Shown piece after piece: positions 1 through 8,285 of a DNA stretch of 64,000 nucleotides; the first letter of the stretch is position 1; the number at the start of each line of letters is the position of its first letter. Position numbers and translations under genes: made by a program. The notes under the pieces are model-generated. The model did not search any database. It had not been told where the DNA came from and saw only the letters and a list, made by a program, of their open reading frames with translations. Source of the stretch: Lentilactobacillus curieae (GTDB lineage Bacteria; Bacillota; Bacilli; Lactobacillales; Lactobacillaceae); contig NZ_CP018906.1 of the NCBI RefSeq assembly GCF_000785105.2, positions 744,001-808,000 of the forward strand, written 5' to 3'.

Positions 1-1536
1 ATGCTAACTGGTGGTGATGCCCTTGAAGATTATGCAGCTAGTAAAGCAAACAGCGAACTGCAAACCTTACTTGATCAATCACCGCAAACTGCGCATCTCA
101 TTAAACAAGATACAGTTTCGGACGTTAAGGTTGAACAGGTAAAAGTCGGCGATAGAATACTGGTTAAACCGGGGGAGGTTGTCCCCGTTGACGGAACAAT
201 TTTTTCAGGTTCTGCAACTGTAGATGAATCCTCGCTAACTGGCGAGTCTAGGCCAATAGATAAAACAGTCGGTGATCAGATTATGTCAGGATCGCTTAAC
301 CAAGATACTTCATTTAAAATGATGGCTGACAAATCGGCCAAAGATAGCCAGTACCAAAATATCATTAAATTAGTTAGGGAGGCTGAGGAGCACCCTGCTC
401 CATTCGTAAGAATGGCTGACCGGTATGCTGTACCATTCACAATCGTGGCATATATTATTGCTGGGATTGCTTGGTACCTTTCTGGCGACCCGGTAAGGTT
501 TGCTGAAGTATTGGTTGTTGCATCACCGTGTCCATTAATTCTTGCCGCTCCAATTGCTTTAGTTTCAGGAATGAGTCTCTCTTCTAGAAACGGAATCATC
601 GTTAAGAGTGGAATTACTATCGAACAACTCTCTAAAGCTAAAACATTCGCATTTGATAAAACGGGAACCATTACTAAAGGTCAATTAACGGTTTCCGATA
701 TTTACTCAGTTAATGGCTACACAGATGAACAAGTTCTAAGTTTAGCCGCTAGTGCTGAGCAACAATCAGGTCACATCCTCGCCCGTTCCTTAGTAAAGGC
801 AGCTTTGGGAAACATTCCTGAAGCAAGTGATGTCACCGAAGTAACCGCACAGGGTGTCCAAGCAACAATTGACGGTAAATTAGTCAAAGCCGGAAAGTCA
901 TCTTTTGTAAGCGAAGAAAGTTTTGAAACGGTTGATAAAACCGCTGTCTACGTTTCAGTTAACGGCAAATACGTTGGCTATGTAGCCTTCGAAGATGAAC
1001 TTCGTCCTGAAGCAAAATCAGTTATGGATAGTTTGCATGACCTTGGGGCTAAAAACTTACTCATGATTTCGGGAGACAAATACCCAATTGCTAAGAAAAT
1101 TGCCAATGCCGTTGACATTGATAAAGTTTATGCTGAAAAGTTGCCTAAGGAGAAAATCCAGGTACTTTCACAACTTGATAAACATGAAAAACCTGTCGTA
1201 ATGGTCGGCGATGGGGTTAACGATGCTCCATCATTAGCAACTGCAGACGTGGGGATTGCAATGGGGGCTCACGGAGCTACAGCAGCCTCTGAATCAGCAG
1301 ATGCAGTTGTTTTAAAAGATGACCTATCTCTAGTCAGCAAAGCCCGTCAAATTGCAGATCACACTATGGGCGTTGCTAAAAACGCGGTTTTAATTGGAAT
1401 TGCCATCTGTATTATTCTAATGTTAATTGCTAGTACCGGAGTTATCCCCGCAATTATCGGTGCTCTTTTTCAAGAAGTTGTTGATACAGTTACGATTCTG
1501 TGGGCATTGCGGGCAAGAATAGATCCCACTAAATAA
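1..1536 (+). CDS. Heavy-metal translocating P1B-type ATPase, 5' end outside window
   Basis: Membrane pump that exports a transition-metal ion using ATP. The visible 511 residues hold the actuator TGES loop (about residue 81), a membrane SPC motif near residue 176, the phosphorylated aspartate in DKTGT (Asp219), a GDGVNDAPSL hinge and a final membrane pair. The ATG at base 1 is internal: family members have about 100 more N-terminal residues with the first membrane helices. SPC instead of CPC in the fourth helix is the pattern of the P1B-4 (Co/Zn/Cd-like) group, but the last helix reads FQEVVD rather than the HEGGT of classic P1B-4 pumps, so the substrate is open. It ends at a bidirectional terminator shared with the next gene. 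Confidence 0.9.
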   Translation: MLTGGDALEDYAASKANSELQTLLDQSPQTAHLIKQDTVSDVKVEQVKVGDRILVKPGEVVPVDGTIFSGSATVDESSLTGESRPIDKTVGDQIMSGSLNQDTSFKMMADKSAKDSQYQNIIKLVREAEEHPAPFVRMADRYAVPFTIVAYIIAGIAWYLSGDPVRFAEVLVVASPCPLILAAPIALVSGMSLSSRNGIIVKSGITIEQLSKAKTFAFDKTGTITKGQLTVSDIYSVNGYTDEQVLSLAASAEQQSGHILARSLVKAALGNIPEASDVTEVTAQGVQATIDGKLVKAGKSSFVSEESFETVDKTAVYVSVNGKYVGYVAFEDELRPEAKSVMDSLHDLGAKNLLMISGDKYPIAKKIANAVDIDKVYAEKLPKEKIQVLSQLDKHEKPVVMVGDGVNDAPSLATADVGIAMGAHGATAASESADAVVLKDDLSLVSKARQIADHTMGVAKNAVLIGIAICIILMLIASTGVIPAIIGALFQEVVDTVTILWALRARIDPTK

Positions 1537-1563
1537 TTGGAATAAAGCAATCTTAAAAACAAA

Positions 1564-1597
1564 ACAAGCTATGATGTTGAAAAACATCATAGCTTGT
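1564..1597. terminator. Bidirectional intrinsic terminator
   Basis: A perfect 15-bp stem (1564-1578 with 1583-1597, loop GAAA) lies between the convergent ATPase and secreted-protein genes. It is flanked by A-rich and T-rich runs, so it can serve both strands. Confidence 0.85.
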
Positions 1598-1612
1598 TTG
1601 CTTGTTTTATTA

Positions 1613-2683
1613 TTAATAACGACTTGTCGACATCAACACTTCTGGATTTCTGTTAGAAAGTAACATCCCATGACCAGATGCATCATAGAACAAACTTTCA
1701 AATTCTCTACCAGACTTAAATCTTGTGTATTTGAATGATCCATTAGTTAATGAACCGCGACCTTTTAGGCGTTTTGCTGGCAAGCTAGCAATTGAATCAT
1801 CGGAAACTAGGTACAAGCGACCATTCTTTGGGTTATAGCCCATAGATTGTTGGTGGGTACCGGTTTGATGTGCTAATAACTGCTTGGTTAGCGTTACAGA
1901 GATATGGTTTCCGGAAATCGTGGCCTTGTAAATTTTTACTTTACCACCAGATATTCCCCACCAGTATGCGTGACCAGTCGTATCAAAAGTCAAATTATGC
2001 CCGGCAGGAACGTTAGCCCCGTGATTGCTCATGTGGAATTTAATTGCCTTATTTGGCTTTAATGACGTAGCAGAAATTCTTTGAATAGTTGACCACTTGG
2101 TTGGTTTCATACTAGTTGAATCCTTCCACATCCACAACGAGTGATGCTTCTTGTCATAAGCTAGTGATTGACCATGACCAACCTTAAACATTGGTCCAAC
2201 TTTAATTCCTGGTGCCGGTGTTTTAGTATCCAAACCGGATTGTGCCTTTGCAAATCCCATACTTGCAAGTTTGGAACGGTCATAACGAACCACAAACCCC
2301 ATGCCATTTAATTGGTGAGGTGCATAAGCAACAAACAGGTACTTACCATTGGTAGCTGCAGATTGCGGATTAGTAACATCGTACTTACCGTTTCCCTTTG
2401 CAGCATGGGTGGTCGGCAATAGGTACTTTGTCTTTAATGACCACTTAGTCCCACTGGCACTAGAGATTGTCTCACTTCCAGTTGGGTTTTTTGACCAAGC
2501 ATAGTTACCATTTGCCTTAACAAACTTAACCTTACTGTTGTTAACAGTTCGCAAACTTGCTGACGAATATTGATGGATGGCATTTGATTTTTGTACATAG
2601 GTTGCCGCCTCAGCAATTCCAAATGAAGCAAATGCAGCTAATCCACCAACGATGATTCCACTACTGATCTTCTTAAATCTCAT
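1613..2683 (-). CDS. Secreted protein of unknown function, paralogue 1
   Basis: 356 residues with a clear signal peptide (MRFKKIS, hydrophobic core, cleavage near AEA-ATY). I do not recognise a named family. The body has conserved blocks shared with the next gene: GHGQSLAY followed by a WMWKD-like block, LTFDTTGHAYWW, QSMGYNP, a SDxSIAS-AKxLKGRG stretch and a C-terminal REFE...YD...PEVL. Repeated aromatic/Gly strands suggest a beta-propeller-like extracellular fold (inference). The start at 2683 is chosen because GGGGGA lies 7 bases upstream; a GTG at 2698 would overlap that site. It follows its paralogue by 17 bases, so the two are one operon ending at the 1564-1597 hairpin. Confidence 0.8.
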   Translation of the reverse strand: MRFKKISSGIIVGGLAAFASFGIAEAATYVQKSNAIHQYSSASLRTVNNSKVKFVKANGNYAWSKNPTGSETISSASGTKWSLKTKYLLPTTHAAKGNGKYDVTNPQSAATNGKYLFVAYAPHQLNGMGFVVRYDRSKLASMGFAKAQSGLDTKTPAPGIKVGPMFKVGHGQSLAYDKKHHSLWMWKDSTSMKPTKWSTIQRISATSLKPNKAIKFHMSNHGANVPAGHNLTFDTTGHAYWWGISGGKVKIYKATISGNHISVTLTKQLLAHQTGTHQQSMGYNPKNGRLYLVSDDSIASLPAKRLKGRGSLTNGSFKYTRFKSGREFESLFYDASGHGMLLSNRNPEVLMSTSRY

Positions 2684-2700
2684 GTAAAACTCCCCCACAT

Positions 2701-3801
2701 CTAAAATGGCTTATCGGCCTGCAAGACTTCTGGATAGTGATTTACCAGTAAATTTCCATGCGAAGTTCCATCGTAAGCGATTCCTTCAAATTCACGAATG
2801 GGTGAAAACTTCGTCCACTCAAAGCTCTTATTGGTCAAATGGCCACGTCCTTTGAGCTTTTTAGCTGAAAAACTAGCAATCGATCCATCAGAAACCAGCA
2901 ATAACCGTTTCCTAATAGGATTATACCCCATACTTTGAATTCTAGTACCTGGAATATGACGTAAAATTTGGTGAGTTAGTCTAAATTTAACCGACTTTTT
3001 GTGAATTTTCCCCTTGTAAACATACCCACCAAATCCTGGATTTGACCAAAAGTACGCATTTCCGCTCTTATCAAATGTCAAAGTATGACCACCAGGAACA
3101 CTGAATTTTTTGTGTTTCAGTCTAAACCGAATCATTTTATCTGGTCGTAACTTTTCGTGATCAATATGAAGAATATATCCCCATTTACTGGTTGGGATTC
3201 TTGGTGCCTTCTCTTTATCACGCCACATATACAAACCATGATTCTTCCAATTGTATGCTAGTGACTGTCCATGACCAGTCACAAAGATTGGCCCAACCTT
3301 AATATATTTTTGGATTTGTTTTTGCAGTTTTGAATAATGCCCGTTCTTCTTTATGTACGCTCGCTGCAATTTCTCCGGATGTAACCGAATCCCCATTTTG
3401 TCTAGCTTTTTAATGTTAAACCGGACGATTCGGCCTTTGTTTTTTAGATTAGTAGGACAATACACAACATACATATACTTATGCTTAGTCATTGCAATCG
3501 ACTGAGGGTTTCCCCAACGTTGGTTATTTTTCCCTGGGAACGGAAGGAGATATCGAGTCGTAAAGGTAACCTTTTTCCCCTTAACCCCCTTTATCTTGTG
3601 CTCATCGGACTTATGAGCAACGTGATGGTACTTCTTTGGTACCTTCACGTACTTCACTTTTTTATTGTTTACGTACCTCAGTGATCCCTTCTTAAGTGCT
3701 GATGACTTCTGGTGGTACACCGTAAACTTTGCATTTGCCGTAACCGAACCACACAAACAAAAAGACAATATAATCCCACAACAAATTCTAATTAGCTTCA
3801 T
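2701..3801 (-). CDS. Secreted protein of unknown function, paralogue 2
   Basis: 366 residues beginning MKLIRICCG with a signal peptide (cleavage near ANA-KFT). Most conserved blocks of paralogue 1 are present in the same order (GHGQSLAYNWKNHGLYMWRD, LTFDKSGNAYFW, QSMGYNP, SDGSIASFSAKKLKGRG, REFEGIAYD, PEVLQ), but it has more Lys and an insertion near residue 150. The start at 3801 has AGGGGGA 5-6 bases upstream; earlier in-frame ATGs fall on or before that site. First gene of a two-gene operon that arose by tandem duplication. The function is unknown; the shared blocks suggest a common extracellular ligand or structural role. Confidence 0.8.
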   Translation of the reverse strand: MKLIRICCGIILSFCLCGSVTANAKFTVYHQKSSALKKGSLRYVNNKKVKYVKVPKKYHHVAHKSDEHKIKGVKGKKVTFTTRYLLPFPGKNNQRWGNPQSIAMTKHKYMYVVYCPTNLKNKGRIVRFNIKKLDKMGIRLHPEKLQRAYIKKNGHYSKLQKQIQKYIKVGPIFVTGHGQSLAYNWKNHGLYMWRDKEKAPRIPTSKWGYILHIDHEKLRPDKMIRFRLKHKKFSVPGGHTLTFDKSGNAYFWSNPGFGGYVYKGKIHKKSVKFRLTHQILRHIPGTRIQSMGYNPIRKRLLLVSDGSIASFSAKKLKGRGHLTNKSFEWTKFSPIREFEGIAYDGTSHGNLLVNHYPEVLQADKPF

Positions 3802-3830
3802 AGACATCCCCCTAGCTAATAAAGTGAACA

Positions 3831-3862
3831 AAAAAACTGGTCTAATTAAAATATTAGACCAG
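3831..3862 (-). terminator. Intrinsic terminator of the YbaK/VOC pair
   Basis: 10-bp perfect stem (3837-3846 with 3853-3862, six-base loop) followed on the minus strand by six T. Confidence 0.8.
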
Positions 3863-3880
3863 AATTATTTTAAAGTAAAA

Positions 3881-4348
3881 TTAAAGATTTGCCTTTATCA
3901 CTTGATTTGGTAAATGCTTCACTGCTTTTTCAAGTTCTGAACCATCGATTTTAATCGTCTGGGTTGGCTCTCGCTTTGAAAAAAGAATCCCCTCCGTTTT
4001 AAATACCGCGTTATCAATTATTAGCGTATCTTCATCCGGATATCCAAATGGGCACAAACAACCTGGTATACAACCCGAAACTTTTTCCACCTTATCTTCA
4101 GAAACAAAGGTTAATTGCTTTCCTGCAAGTTCACGCAGTTGCGGGAAACTAACCCTTCTTCTAGCCAGCGTAAACACCATATAATAATGTTTCCGTTTGT
4201 CCTGTAACAAAAGTGTTTTGGTTTCCGTTCCGTCAAAGTTTGCTTGTCGTTTAGCAACTTCCGCATCTTCATAAGACAAAACTCGCAGATGTTTATAAAT
4301 CTGATAATTCAAATGATAGTACTTTAATAAATCTTCAAAGTCGAACAC
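3881..4348 (-). CDS. YbaK/EbsC-type aminoacyl-tRNA deacylase-like protein (prolyl-tRNA editing domain)
   Basis: 155 residues, the size of free-standing INS-superfamily editing domains. The segment TETKTLLLQDKRKHYYMV followed by the lysine/arginine-rich strand and the GCIPGCLCPFG turn (about residues 92-102) matches the family, whose members clear mischarged tRNA such as Ala- or Cys-tRNA(Pro). Cytosolic. The substrate amino acid cannot be read from sequence. Starts with GTG at 4348, five bases after AGGTGA. It lies 12 bases after the VOC gene and shares its transcript. Confidence 0.8.
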   Translation of the reverse strand: MFDFEDLLKYYHLNYQIYKHLRVLSYEDAEVAKRQANFDGTETKTLLLQDKRKHYYMVFTLARRRVSFPQLRELAGKQLTFVSEDKVEKVSGCIPGCLCPFGYPDEDTLIIDNAVFKTEGILFSKREPTQTIKIDGSELEKAVKHLPNQVIKANL

Positions 4349-4360
4349 AAAATCACCTAG

Positions 4361-4771
4361 TTACTTTTCAAGGGTTAACTGCCAGCTAGTCCCAAACTTA
4401 TCGGTTAAATTGGCATACAATGCAGTGAAGAATGATTCCTGAAGTGGTAAGTGTACTTTGCCACCATCAGCTAAACGCGAATATGCATTTCTAATTTGGG
4501 ATTCGTCTTTGGAATTAAACAATAAGGCGAAGTTATTTCCATGTTTTAGGTTTGTACCTTTGGCCACGTCAGACATTAAAATCTTCATATCGTTAATTTT
4601 AATCTCTGAGTGGATTACTCGGTCCGCATCTTCGGGATTACCCTCAAAATCGGGTGCATCTTTATAGGTCATGATTCGCTTATCTTCATCAGCTACATCA
4701 AAAACATCAGCATAAAAATCGATTGCCTGTTTGCAATCACCATCAAAATACAAATACACATTCAAAGCCAT
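4361..4771 (-). CDS. VOC-superfamily protein, PhnB/YjdN type
   Basis: 136 residues of the glyoxalase/bleomycin-resistance fold: N-terminal NVYLYFDGDCKQAIDFYADVF, a central MILMSDVAKG-like strand and a C-terminal DKFGTSWQL, as in PhnB/3-demethylubiquinone-methyltransferase-like proteins. Such proteins often have no known substrate. GGAGAAG precedes the ATG. It is upstream of and probably co-transcribed with the YbaK-like gene. Confidence 0.8.
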   Translation of the reverse strand: MALNVYLYFDGDCKQAIDFYADVFDVADEDKRIMTYKDAPDFEGNPEDADRVIHSEIKINDMKILMSDVAKGTNLKHGNNFALLFNSKDESQIRNAYSRLADGGKVHLPLQESFFTALYANLTDKFGTSWQLTLEK

Positions 4772-4796
4772 TTAGACACTTCTCCATTCAATTTAA

Positions 4797-5903
4797 TTAC
4801 CAGTAACCCAACTTCTGGGCTAGTTTAGCTCTATTAATGTCACGATCAGTAAACGTTCCACCGTTCTCAGTTCCATCAAGGCCGGTACTTGAACGTTCAA
4901 CCGGCGTCTTCCAGGAATACTTTGCAACTGCATTACCTTCACTGCTGCTTGCATACATTAAATCACTCTGATAGCCCGTATGATCCAATCCCAAGGTATG
5001 ACCCAATTCATGTGTCATCACTCCGACCCAGTACGTACTAGGAGTAATTTGAGCAGCTTTTTGTTGACTGAGATAGGCAGTTGGATATCGTGGGTTTAAG
5101 AACCGACTAGCATCAATATAAACTGCTTGTCCATTGTACATCCCATCCCAGTCCGAATTACTAGCGTTAACTAATTTAACTTCTAACGTATGATTATTTC
5201 TGGTTCCTAGCTTAAACACAGTCTGTTCCATTGCGCTATTCCACTTCTCAATTGCTTGTTGAACGTACGGAACAAGTCGACTATTCTCAACGTAAATCGT
5301 TGCGGTATGATTATTAAACATCCCTGAAGGGGAGGTTTTAATGATGTTGTAAGCCTTGTTCAAGGTTTCCCCGTAAACATTATACTCGTTTGCACTGAGG
5401 TTCAAAATAGCGTCAGATGGGTTCATATCAGGCGCCTCGTCGATCAAACGACTCATTGCACCTGCAGACATCATTTGTTCTGCAGCTTCAGCGCTTACTT
5501 GATTGTTATCAGTGGCGGATTCTGAGTTAGCAACTACTTTCTTGGAAGGTATCTGAATCATATAGCCACGCCAAATGTAGCCCTTTACCTTCTTAGATTT
5601 ATTCTGAACGTAATAGTAAACCGCATTTTTACCATTAGTCTTTTTAACAGTAACTTGTTTATTCACATAAAAAACTGTCTTTGGATAATTGTCAGCGTTG
5701 TGAACCTTCTTAGTCAGTTTAGCTGAACTATAAATATATCCCTTTGTTGCCCTAAATTTCTTGGTATCAAACTTCTTAGTTTTAATAATTTTTACGCTCT
5801 TCGTTTTTGCTTGAGCTGTTTGTCCAGTTACCCCAATTAGCACAGCTCCAAAGGAAAAGGCAGCCGTAACTAATAACAGAAACCGGTTTTTGAATTTTGC
5901 CAT
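4797..5903 (-). CDS. Secreted zinc metalloprotease (matrixin-like) with N-terminal SLAP-like domain
   Basis: 368 residues. A signal peptide (cleavage near AQAKT) is followed by a basic, Tyr-rich domain (about 35-125) ending in a YIWRGYM motif, also seen in the lysozyme at 59774, which probably binds the cell wall. The C-terminal catalytic domain has HELGHTLGLDH (three zinc-binding His and the catalytic Glu) and a downstream Met-turn (SDLMYAS), as in metzincins such as matrixins. Natural substrates are unknown. Its ribosome site AGGGGTGG can be paired by an upstream complement (see 5910-5958). Confidence 0.88.
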   Translation of the reverse strand: MAKFKNRFLLLVTAAFSFGAVLIGVTGQTAQAKTKSVKIIKTKKFDTKKFRATKGYIYSSAKLTKKVHNADNYPKTVFYVNKQVTVKKTNGKNAVYYYVQNKSKKVKGYIWRGYMIQIPSKKVVANSESATDNNQVSAEAAEQMMSAGAMSRLIDEAPDMNPSDAILNLSANEYNVYGETLNKAYNIIKTSPSGMFNNHTATIYVENSRLVPYVQQAIEKWNSAMEQTVFKLGTRNNHTLEVKLVNASNSDWDGMYNGQAVYIDASRFLNPRYPTAYLSQQKAAQITPSTYWVGVMTHELGHTLGLDHTGYQSDLMYASSSEGNAVAKYSWKTPVERSSTGLDGTENGGTFTDRDINRAKLAQKLGYW

Positions 5904-5909
5904 AAAAAA

Positions 5910-5958
5910 CCACCCCTTAAATCTGTTATTGATATAAATATAACATATCTAGGGGTGG
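5910..5958 (-). promoter_or_regulatory. Inverted repeat masking the metalloprotease ribosome site
   Basis: The minus-strand ribosome site AGGGGTGG (5910-5917) has a perfect 8-base complement CCACCCCT at 5951-5958, 33 bases upstream. An inner GTTAT/ATAAC pair could extend the hairpin. Six T follow directly before the ATG, so the fold could act either as ribosome-site mask or as weak terminator of the gene upstream. If a -10 at TTATAT inside the interval is used, the upstream arm would be promoter DNA instead. Confidence 0.45.
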
Positions 5959-5985
5959 CGTTTTCAGTTATATGCATTGATGAAA

Positions 5986-6972
5986 CTAGCTAACAATATG
6001 AAGACTGCCATTACCATTTAAAATACTAATGGTATCGTCTAAGGCAATATCAACCATATTTTTAACAGCAACGTTTGTATAAAATCCAATGTGGGGACTA
6101 ACGTTCACATTTGGCATCTTCAACAATTTTTGGAGGTTTGCGTTTGGAACCTCACCATTAAGGTCCTTTCCAACCGTAGCGCTCTCACCTTCATAAGTAT
6201 CAATGGCGGCTCCAGCAATTTCATGATTTTCTAAAGCAGACACTAAATCTTCAGTTTTCACCACGGGACCTCTAGAAGCATTGATAAAGAACGCACTCGG
6301 CTTCATTTTTTTAAACACTTCAGTATCAATCATGTGGTGAGTTTCATCGGTCAATGGAGTATGCATAGTCACAATGTCCGCAGTTTTAAACACAGTATCG
6401 TGATCAACATAAGTCAGCGTATCGTTTAGTTCGGGACGCTTAATTGGGTCAGCTGCAATCACAGTGGCTCCTAAGGCTCTAAAAATCCGGGCAACCGCAC
6501 TCCCAATTTTTCCTGCTCCGATGATTCCGACTGTCATGTCATGAATCTCACCAGATTCAATTCCATCCCAACTGAAGTTCCCCTGACTTTCTCTGTCTGT
6601 CACAATCCCCATGTGGCGAACTAACCACATTGCATGAGCAAGAACTAGTTCACTAACCGAGCGGGGTGAATAAGCAGGTACATTCGTAACCACCAAGTCA
6701 TTCTTCCTAGCAGCATCCAAGTTTGCAATTTCGTAACCAGTAATTCGCAAACCTACTTGTTTGATTCCAAATGAATGCAGTTGTTCATAAACTTTTTCCG
6801 AACCTAAGGAGCCGTGTTGCTGAGTAATAATTCCATCGTAACCCTTAGCCAACTCGACCGTGTCATCACTAAGTGGTACGTGGTTTGTGGCAATCTCAAC
6901 GTTATGGCTTGCTTGGTAATTTGAAATATCCTGTTCTTCATCTGTTCTGACGTTGTACATCAAAATCTTCAT
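5986..6972 (-). CDS. D-2-hydroxyacid dehydrogenase (D-lactate dehydrogenase/VanH group)
   Basis: 328 residues. Reduces a 2-oxo acid to the D-2-hydroxy acid with NADH in the cytosol. The Rossmann motif VGIIGAGKIGSA begins near residue 148; the catalytic trio is visible as Arg in NASRGPVV, Glu in the TYEGE region and His in SPHIGFYT. The SVSELVLAHAMWL helix is typical of LdhA-type enzymes. It starts 15 bases after the aminotransferase with GGAGA upstream, so it most likely reduces the oxo acid made by that enzyme, for instance phenylpyruvate or 2-oxoisocaproate, although plain D-lactate dehydrogenase activity is also possible. Confidence 0.88.
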   Translation of the reverse strand: MKILMYNVRTDEEQDISNYQASHNVEIATNHVPLSDDTVELAKGYDGIITQQHGSLGSEKVYEQLHSFGIKQVGLRITGYEIANLDAARKNDLVVTNVPAYSPRSVSELVLAHAMWLVRHMGIVTDRESQGNFSWDGIESGEIHDMTVGIIGAGKIGSAVARIFRALGATVIAADPIKRPELNDTLTYVDHDTVFKTADIVTMHTPLTDETHHMIDTEVFKKMKPSAFFINASRGPVVKTEDLVSALENHEIAGAAIDTYEGESATVGKDLNGEVPNANLQKLLKMPNVNVSPHIGFYTNVAVKNMVDIALDDTISILNGNGSLHIVS

Positions 6973-6987
6973 TATGACTGGGTCTCC

Positions 6988-8160
6988 TTATTTGACTAAT
7001 GCGTATTCTTTAATTCGCTTAACGGCTTCCTTCAAATCAGTTTCACTGGCAGCGTAGCTGATTCGAACATATCCTTCACCACCTGGTCCAAATGAGGCGC
7101 CTGGAATTAGTGCAACTTTGGCGTTTTCTGCTAATTCGTAACAAAAATCAACGCTATTTTGGGTCATCCCTGCAGGAATCTTTGCGAAAATATAGAAAGC
7201 ACCTTTTGGATTAGGACACTCAAAACCCGCTTCAGATAATCCTTGAGTTACAATATCTCGCCGTTTTTCGTACTCGGCCTTCATAGGAGCAGCATCGTTC
7301 ATTCCGTTTTTAAATGCTTCTGCAGCAGCTCTTTGAGCGTTTGTGGTTTCCGATGTTACGGTAAATTCACTTACCTTTCCGATTTCAGAAATAATATCTG
7401 CCGGGCCACAAATAACTCCGATTCTCCAACCAGTCATGGCGTGGGACTTAGATACCCCATTAATAACTAATGTTTGTTCAGGTAAAATGGTTCCCATTGA
7501 AACGTGTTTCTTTTCGTAAGTTAATTCACTGTAAATTTCATCACTAATCAAAAAGATATCCTTACCGCGGAGAACATCAGCAATTTTTTCCAGATCATCG
7601 CGACCGTAAGTAACTCCAGTTGGGTTAGTTGGGTAATTTAAAATTACCGCCTTGACTGTATCCTTATTCTCCTCAATTGCTTCTGCCAACTTCTCAGGTG
7701 ACAAGATAAAACCATTATCTGATGTATCTACAAAAATTGGAGTTGCCCCATTTAATTGCGTGATTGGTATGTAGAACGGGAATATTGGGGTAGGAATAAT
7801 CACTGAATCGCCAGGATTTAAAATTGCAGTAAGTGATGAGTAAATTGAGCCTGTAGCTCCAGCTGTAATCAAAACCTCACTTTCGGCATCGTAATTTAAA
7901 TCGTATTTAGTGTTAAGGTAGTTAGCTGCGGCCTCGCGCAGCTCAATAATTCCGTGAGAGTTTGTGTAGTGACTATCATTATCCTCAATTGCGTCAATTG
8001 CAGCTTGCTTGATATGGTCTGGGGTATTAAAATCTGGCTCTCCTAAAGTTAGCTTGATAATCCCTTCAATGCCAGAAATCTTTTTATTGAACTCCAGAAT
8101 TGATGATGGCTTAAGTTGAGTCACCCGCTTATTCATTTTTGCTACTAATTCTTTACTCAT
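6988..8160 (-). CDS. Class I/II aminotransferase, probably aromatic amino acids
   Basis: 390 residues, PLP-dependent fold type I. Visible are the GEPDFNTPDHI substrate segment, YPTNPTG, DEIYSELTY, the PLP-lysine motif SKSHAMTGWRIG and the C-terminal arginine in YVRISYA. It belongs to the AraT/PatA branch. Start at 8160 (MSKELV) because AAGGGAG lies 9 bases upstream. An intrinsic terminator ends 16 bases before the start, and a leader peptide with Phe-Trp-Phe-Phe lies further up, so expression should rise when aromatic amino acids are short. With the adjoining D-hydroxyacid dehydrogenase it would turn an amino acid into a hydroxy acid, or work in the biosynthetic direction. Confidence 0.88.
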   Translation of the reverse strand: MSKELVAKMNKRVTQLKPSSILEFNKKISGIEGIIKLTLGEPDFNTPDHIKQAAIDAIEDNDSHYTNSHGIIELREAAANYLNTKYDLNYDAESEVLITAGATGSIYSSLTAILNPGDSVIIPTPIFPFYIPITQLNGATPIFVDTSDNGFILSPEKLAEAIEENKDTVKAVILNYPTNPTGVTYGRDDLEKIADVLRGKDIFLISDEIYSELTYEKKHVSMGTILPEQTLVINGVSKSHAMTGWRIGVICGPADIISEIGKVSEFTVTSETTNAQRAAAEAFKNGMNDAAPMKAEYEKRRDIVTQGLSEAGFECPNPKGAFYIFAKIPAGMTQNSVDFCYELAENAKVALIPGASFGPGGEGYVRISYAASETDLKEAVKRIKEYALVK

Positions 8161-8176
8161 ATCCATTTCTCCCTTC

Positions 8177-8253
8177 AAAAAAGCCCTAGCAATCATATTA
8201 GACTGCTAGGGCTTGCACTAGTTTCATCCCACGCAGTCAATGTCTGATCTGCG
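8177..8253 (-). promoter_or_regulatory. Attenuator of the aminotransferase operon (terminator plus alternative stems)
   Basis: On the minus strand the terminator is GCCCTAGCA/TGCTAGGGC (8204-8212 with 8183-8191, 9 bp) followed by six T (8177-8182). Its first arm can instead pair as CCCTAGCAGTC (8201-8211) with GACTGCGTGGG (8228-8238), 9 of 11 bases, forming an antiterminator. That second strand can itself pair with CGCAGATCA (8245-8253). The latter contains CAGATC, complementary to GATCTG, which is codons 21-22 of the leader peptide (8289-8294). These exclusive pairings are the layout of a trp-type attenuator. Confidence 0.72.
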
Positions 8254-8285
8254 CGGCCTTAATTCCATTACGAAATTCTTTTGGC

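Noticed and set aside
5986-6972. VanH-type vancomycin resistance gene
   Set aside because: Same enzyme family, but no vanA/vanX neighbours; context is amino-acid catabolism.
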